Below are positions 60,322 through 64,000 of a stretch of 64,000 nt of DNA, piece by piece. The DNA comes from Hordeum vulgare subsp. vulgare (lineage: Eukaryota; Streptophyta; Magnoliopsida; Poales; Poaceae): NCBI RefSeq assembly GCF_904849725.1, contig NC_058519.1, positions 186,795,703-186,859,702 of the forward strand, given 5' to 3'. The stretch's first letter is position 1. Every line of letters begins with the position of its first letter. Below the pieces are notes generated by a model. The model was not told the DNA's origin, ran no database searches, and saw only the letters and a list, made by a program, of their open reading frames with translations. Made by a program: the position numbers and the translations under genes.

Positions 60322-60420
60322 TCCAAAAGGGTCAAAACGTGAAATACTTTCGAACCGAGTTCGTTTTGTGATGAACTTACGCCTTAAAGATCAAAACAGT
60401 GAAAAAATCCACCATAATGG

Positions 60421-61294
60421 TTGCTTTTAATGTTAAGGAGTTGTCTTTTTTGTGTTAGGTAAATAGTTCCTTTCTCACCAGTTTTTCCATACCAGGATCA
60501 AGAGATGTAGGGCTGACTGGGGGCCATGATAGCAGGTGCCATGGCCAAGTGTCGACGAGCCCATTGACTATCGTTGTTGGGTGCTGGGGGGACCACCTCG
60601 TGGTCGAGGGAGAGCAACCATTACGGGGGGGAGAGAGATGTGCTTCTTTGGTTAGGTCCATGACGAGGTTCCATGAGATGTCACTGGATTTCTGAGAGGA
60701 TATACACGCTGATTGTGGCTGAGAATAAGATTACTACTCGTGCGATTTTGTATGTTTCCTGAGAGGGTAAAACAGAGGGGAGAAATGTGGGGCAATTTGT
60801 TTGCCATATGCTTTCTTTTTTTACATTTTGTTTGCTATATGCTTTGTGTATCGCTGCTTTACTTTTCTACACACACACACGCTTCCTATGCGATTCCTTT
60901 GTGGTGTTCTATGCTCCATTATGTGCTCTGTTTGTGGAAATTTATACATGGCAATATATTGATTGGAATTGAGTATTGGAGCCATTTTGTTGGTTTTGAT
61001 TTGTACGGATGTTGTTATTATTTGTGTGATGATTTCATTATTGTAAAGAAGGGAAAGTGAGAGAGATGCATATAAATTGCTATTTTTGGTCTAATTATCT
61101 GTTGTTGAAGCTTATTATTTATAGATTGTTGTGATGGAAAGCTAACAATACTTTTGATTATTTCAGAGCAATGTGAATTTAATAATTTGAACTAAACTCG
61201 ACTACAACATGTTGATGTAGATGAGTGTGAACACGATTAACATAATCATGCAATTTGTGAGTGACTAAAATAGGTTGGTGAGCAAATTTTACTC
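60421..61294. other. AT-rich sequence before the Helitron-like 3' end, no gene seen
   Basis: No family motif. A short ORF on the plus strand (60713-61060) is Phe-, Leu- and Tyr-rich and looks like translated AT-rich DNA rather than a gene. Confidence 0.4.
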
Positions 61295-61323
61295 CCCTTG
61301 CAACGCATGGGCATTTGTGTTAG
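61295..61323 (+). other. Helitron-like 3' terminus
   Basis: CCCCTTGCAACGCATGGG forms a short hairpin (one mismatch from the common CCCGTTGCAACGCACGGG), then 7 bp later GTTAG ends the element before a T. The usual end is CTRR; here it is TTAG. Confidence 0.6.
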
Positions 61324-64000
61324 TCTTTATCTTTATCTATTATTAAAGTATCGAATGCTTTTGCCTGTCTGTCCACTACAATAGGACCCCCTCTATAGCA
61401 ACGCTTTTTCCATATCTAAAAGTTCAAATATGGGTTGCCAGTGACTTTACCAACGGTTTGGGATGTGTTGCCTTATCCAGTGTTGCTAGCGCATAATGCA
61501 ACGCTTACACTACCGTTGGTAAAAGGAATCGTTGCAAGATGACAACACATAAAACAGAATTCTACAACAATTTTATATGTTGGTGCTTAATGTATAGGAA
61601 TCAAAATCCCATTGCTTGGCAACGCTTGAAGAGTTTGTACACATATAATGTCCATGATATTATTTTATATGTATATTGCCAACAATTCTCCACCAAATGG
61701 TGATAAGTATGTATTCCAAGTGAAGAAAAAACAAGAGAATATACACACGAGGAAGAAATAGTATATATTCAATAAAATTGTTAGGTTACAATAGTGGATA
61801 TTACAGGAGGAATATCATCCAAATGTGAGGCATAATCTATTTTTTCTTGACATCTAAATTTAAACTGAAACATCCATCTACATCCCTACAACTTAACTAC
61901 AACTTGACTGGGGAATATCATCCCTACAGCTAAGATAAAGGCAAAAGTATTCATCATCATCATCATGAAACGGAACATCATCATCATCATGGGAGTATAC
62001 TTTCCATGCACCCATATAATCATCCATTTTCTTTTTAATCTGCAAAAAATGAACTATTAACACACAATGCATTGACATGATCGAAGTAGTGACAGAGGCA
62101 GGATATTAGTCATGTCCAAAGGTTCCATGCCGTGCAACATTTGTTTATTTGCATCTTTTTGCAACTCCGTACGAAATCTTCAGTTTTCACAAGTGCCATA
62201 TCGATATGCACTGCTAAAAATTCATTCGTAAATTCAACACAATCAAATTTAAATTTAGGACCGCAACTTACAATTATAGAAGAGCTACGTCCGTGTCATG
62301 ATTTTTCTGGCTTTGCAAGAATAATTTATTTACTGCATGTTAGAGAAAATCAAAATAAGCATTGGCAGATTCATCCTCATCACTCATGACAAAACAAGTA
62401 AAAAACAATGGAATCATATTAAATTAATTCGAGCACTCTTACAGGTGGCACCCAACCAACTCGGCAAACCAGTTCTGGAAGGTTCCAATTCAGCTTCCTC
62501 TTCTTACGCTCTTTTTTTGGAATTTTCAGCTGAATACATAGAGACATGAATTATGTTTTGATGGTGAATAATATCATATATCACAATTAGCAAGGAATGA
62601 GCAACATACTTACCTTGTTCATCATTATTAGTTATTTCTTGGACATCACATGATACGAGATCTTTTTCACAGAATTGTGATGTTCGAAAGGTTCTTCCGT
62701 CATATCTTCTTCATTAGATTAAAAATTGTTAATTTTTGTGTGTGACATATCTGCTGCAACATGACAATGAAGCGCGCATACTTAATTTTTTTGTCAAGAT
62801 TAGTTGCTAATAATGGGAGAGAATGCAGGGAAAGTAAAATATTGAAGCGAAACCAAAATAGAAATACGATGCAATCTAAAATTTGAAGCGAAACAAACTA
62901 TAAATTTTATTATTATCATCTTGCACGTGACAGACAGTTTACATACTTATTTGTTTTAAATGAAACGCGCTTCTTCTAGGTTTGTACAAATCAAGATCAC
63001 TAGTTGTTCATACAAGACCACCAGCTATTTCACATCGACATGAAGGCTAAAGCAACATTTTTTAAAGTTTGCACACGCACTCGTATGCAGTCTAAGGCGT
63101 TTGTCTACGGACACAATGATATGGAAGTCGCGACGAAACGTCTACCCACAATGCACACAAATTCATAAATAATTCGTGCAAACTTGACGGAACTCATTTA
63201 AACGGATATACGTACAATATAAATTACATAAACGGAACGAATATTTCGTCCATTCAACTAAAAGTAAAAAGCCTAAATTATTTTTTGGTGGGCACTAACC
63301 TCCCGGGCAAGCGGTGCCAACATTGGCAGCACCTCGGTCCATGTCCGTGTTGTCGTTGTCGGAGCAGTCCTTCTAGTGGTGGAAGGGCCGGGGCGAGCGC
63401 GCGGGAGCCCTGCACAGCCGCCACCTAGCGTTTGCGGAGGTGACACTTCGCTTCCTCCTACATCGTGCGGACGGCCACATCGGCTCACGATGATTGTGCC
63501 TCGGGTTGCCAGGCATCACCTGCATGGGGCGGCGGAAGTTTCACTGAGCGACCACTCCTTATCGATCTTTGCGAGATCCTCATTGAGGCGGCACAACCGC
63601 CTCACAAACAACTCCACGGTGGTCACCGACAAGTTGATAGTCCAGGCCTAAGCGAGGTTGGGTTTTGCTAGACCCAGGACGGTGCCGTGTCCATTAGTGC
63701 ACCCAGCTATGGCGTGGCAAAAAGGGACCCGCTGCAAGGACACCCCACACCACCTATATGGCATCACCGTTAAAATTTAGTGGTGGCGTTGGAGGTGACG
63801 CCATCAGTATTTTTAATACCTATAGCGTTGGACAAGGTTGCACCCTGGCATTATCATATTTAGCTAATAAAAAATATATGCCGGAATTTAGTAAAAAGTA
63901 AATGTGTGAGCAATTCACAAAAGATCCTACCACGTTCATAAACTAAACCTGTGAGCAATTCAAAAAAGTTAGTACCAGCTTCACAAACTAAACATTTTAC
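61324..64000 (+). mobile_element. Helitron-like sequence 2, start only
   Basis: Opens TCTTTATCTTTATC then TATTATTAAAG and GCTTTTGCCTGTCTGTCC, homologous to the start of sequence 1 (32231-32310). No 3' end is reached before the window ends. The rest is AT-rich and unassigned, with a GC-rich block at 63300-63660 that has overlapping ORFs and no recognised motif. Extent is unknown. Confidence 0.4.
61955..61995. repeat. ATC microsatellite
   Basis: Two runs of CATCATCATCATCAT separated by 10-12 bp. Confidence 0.85.

Larger units (their letters stand above)
58889..60411. mobile_element. Inverted-repeat element with palindrome arrays in both arms
   Basis: The left arm (58889-59141) and right arm (60157-60411) are inverted copies of about 250 bp, both ending in ATTTTTTCACTGTTTTGATC. 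The sequence CATAATGG lies directly outside both ends (58881-58888 and 60413-60420), a probable target duplication of 8-9 bp as in Mutator-like elements. Between the arms lie two more palindromes, an AT-rich tandem repeat and a small ORF. No transposase is visible. Mutator-like origin is inference. Confidence 0.65.
32231..61323 (+). mobile_element. Helitron-like sequence 1, carrying a MITE, element J and a palindrome element
   Basis: The left end TCTTTATCTTTATC... followed by CTACTATTAAAGG resembles grass Helitron 5' ends, and it follows an A. The right end at 61295-61323 has CCCCTTGCAACGCATGGG then GTGTTAG followed by T, close to the Helitron 3' hairpin plus CTRR end. Once element J is removed, 32231-34394 joins 57107-61323. 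No Rep/helicase gene is seen, so it would be non-autonomous. That both ends belong to one unit is inference. Confidence 0.5.

Noticed and set aside
63273..63671. Possible gene in the GC-rich block near the right end
   Set aside because: Overlapping short ORFs on both strands, stops in each frame, and no motif; no support beyond composition.

Overview
The window looks like intergenic heterochromatin from a large-genome grass, most likely Triticeae (wheat, rye or barley). The evidence is the repertoire: Copia LTRs opening TGTTGGAAATATGCC (BARE1/WIS/Angela type), Gypsy LTRs opening TGATACGTC with tRNA-Asp primer sites (Athila lineage), a Tat-lineage Gypsy element with two RNase H domains and an antisense ORF, and Helitron ends. 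I find no intact host gene and no tRNA or rRNA gene. Almost every coding stretch is retroelement protein, mostly broken by stops and frameshifts. Family names are from memory of sequence types and should be confirmed against TREP.

Layout. 1-18158: decayed Tat-lineage Gypsy element (A, plus strand), interrupted by solo LTR B (1781-5147, target duplication CTCAT), which itself holds solo LTR C (2929-4641, ACTGC), and by a complete non-autonomous Gypsy element D (10327-17160, CTCAT). 18159-32230: an old minus-strand Copia element (G) in three pieces, split by solo LTR F (18584-20352, TGACT), by a short palindrome array (20983-21272) and by LTR H (TGTTAGAGCATATTTC type), which holds the complete Copia element E (21710-30544, TGCTC). 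32231-61323: a sequence with Helitron-like ends, carrying a MITE, possible captured gene pieces, a palindrome-array inverted-repeat element (58889-60411), and a large Copia element J (34395-57101, GAAAG). J in turn holds a tandem Athila-type element (38762-48553) in its integrase and a 4.0-kb LTR-like element K (51061-55069, ACCCG) in its leader. 61324 to the end: a second Helitron-like start and unassigned AT-rich sequence.

Most insertions are supported by exact 5-bp target duplications, and several by the host reading frame or a paralogue resuming on the far side, so the order of events can be read: G and the Helitron-like sequence are oldest, then A, H and J, then B, D, E, K and the Athila unit, then C inside B.

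The most unusual signal is a set of 21-bp palindromes (AACGCCA, 7 bp, TGGCGTT) repeated at exactly 36-bp spacing. Five such units lie in each arm of a 1.5-kb inverted-repeat element, and a related GACGCCA-type array lies 38 kb away. Other points worth checking are an LTR-like block directly upstream of the ATHILA ORF, a tandem LTR-internal-LTR-internal Athila structure, an antisense spliced gene in the Tat element with a repeated hairpin module in its intron, and two Helitron-like units joined head to tail.
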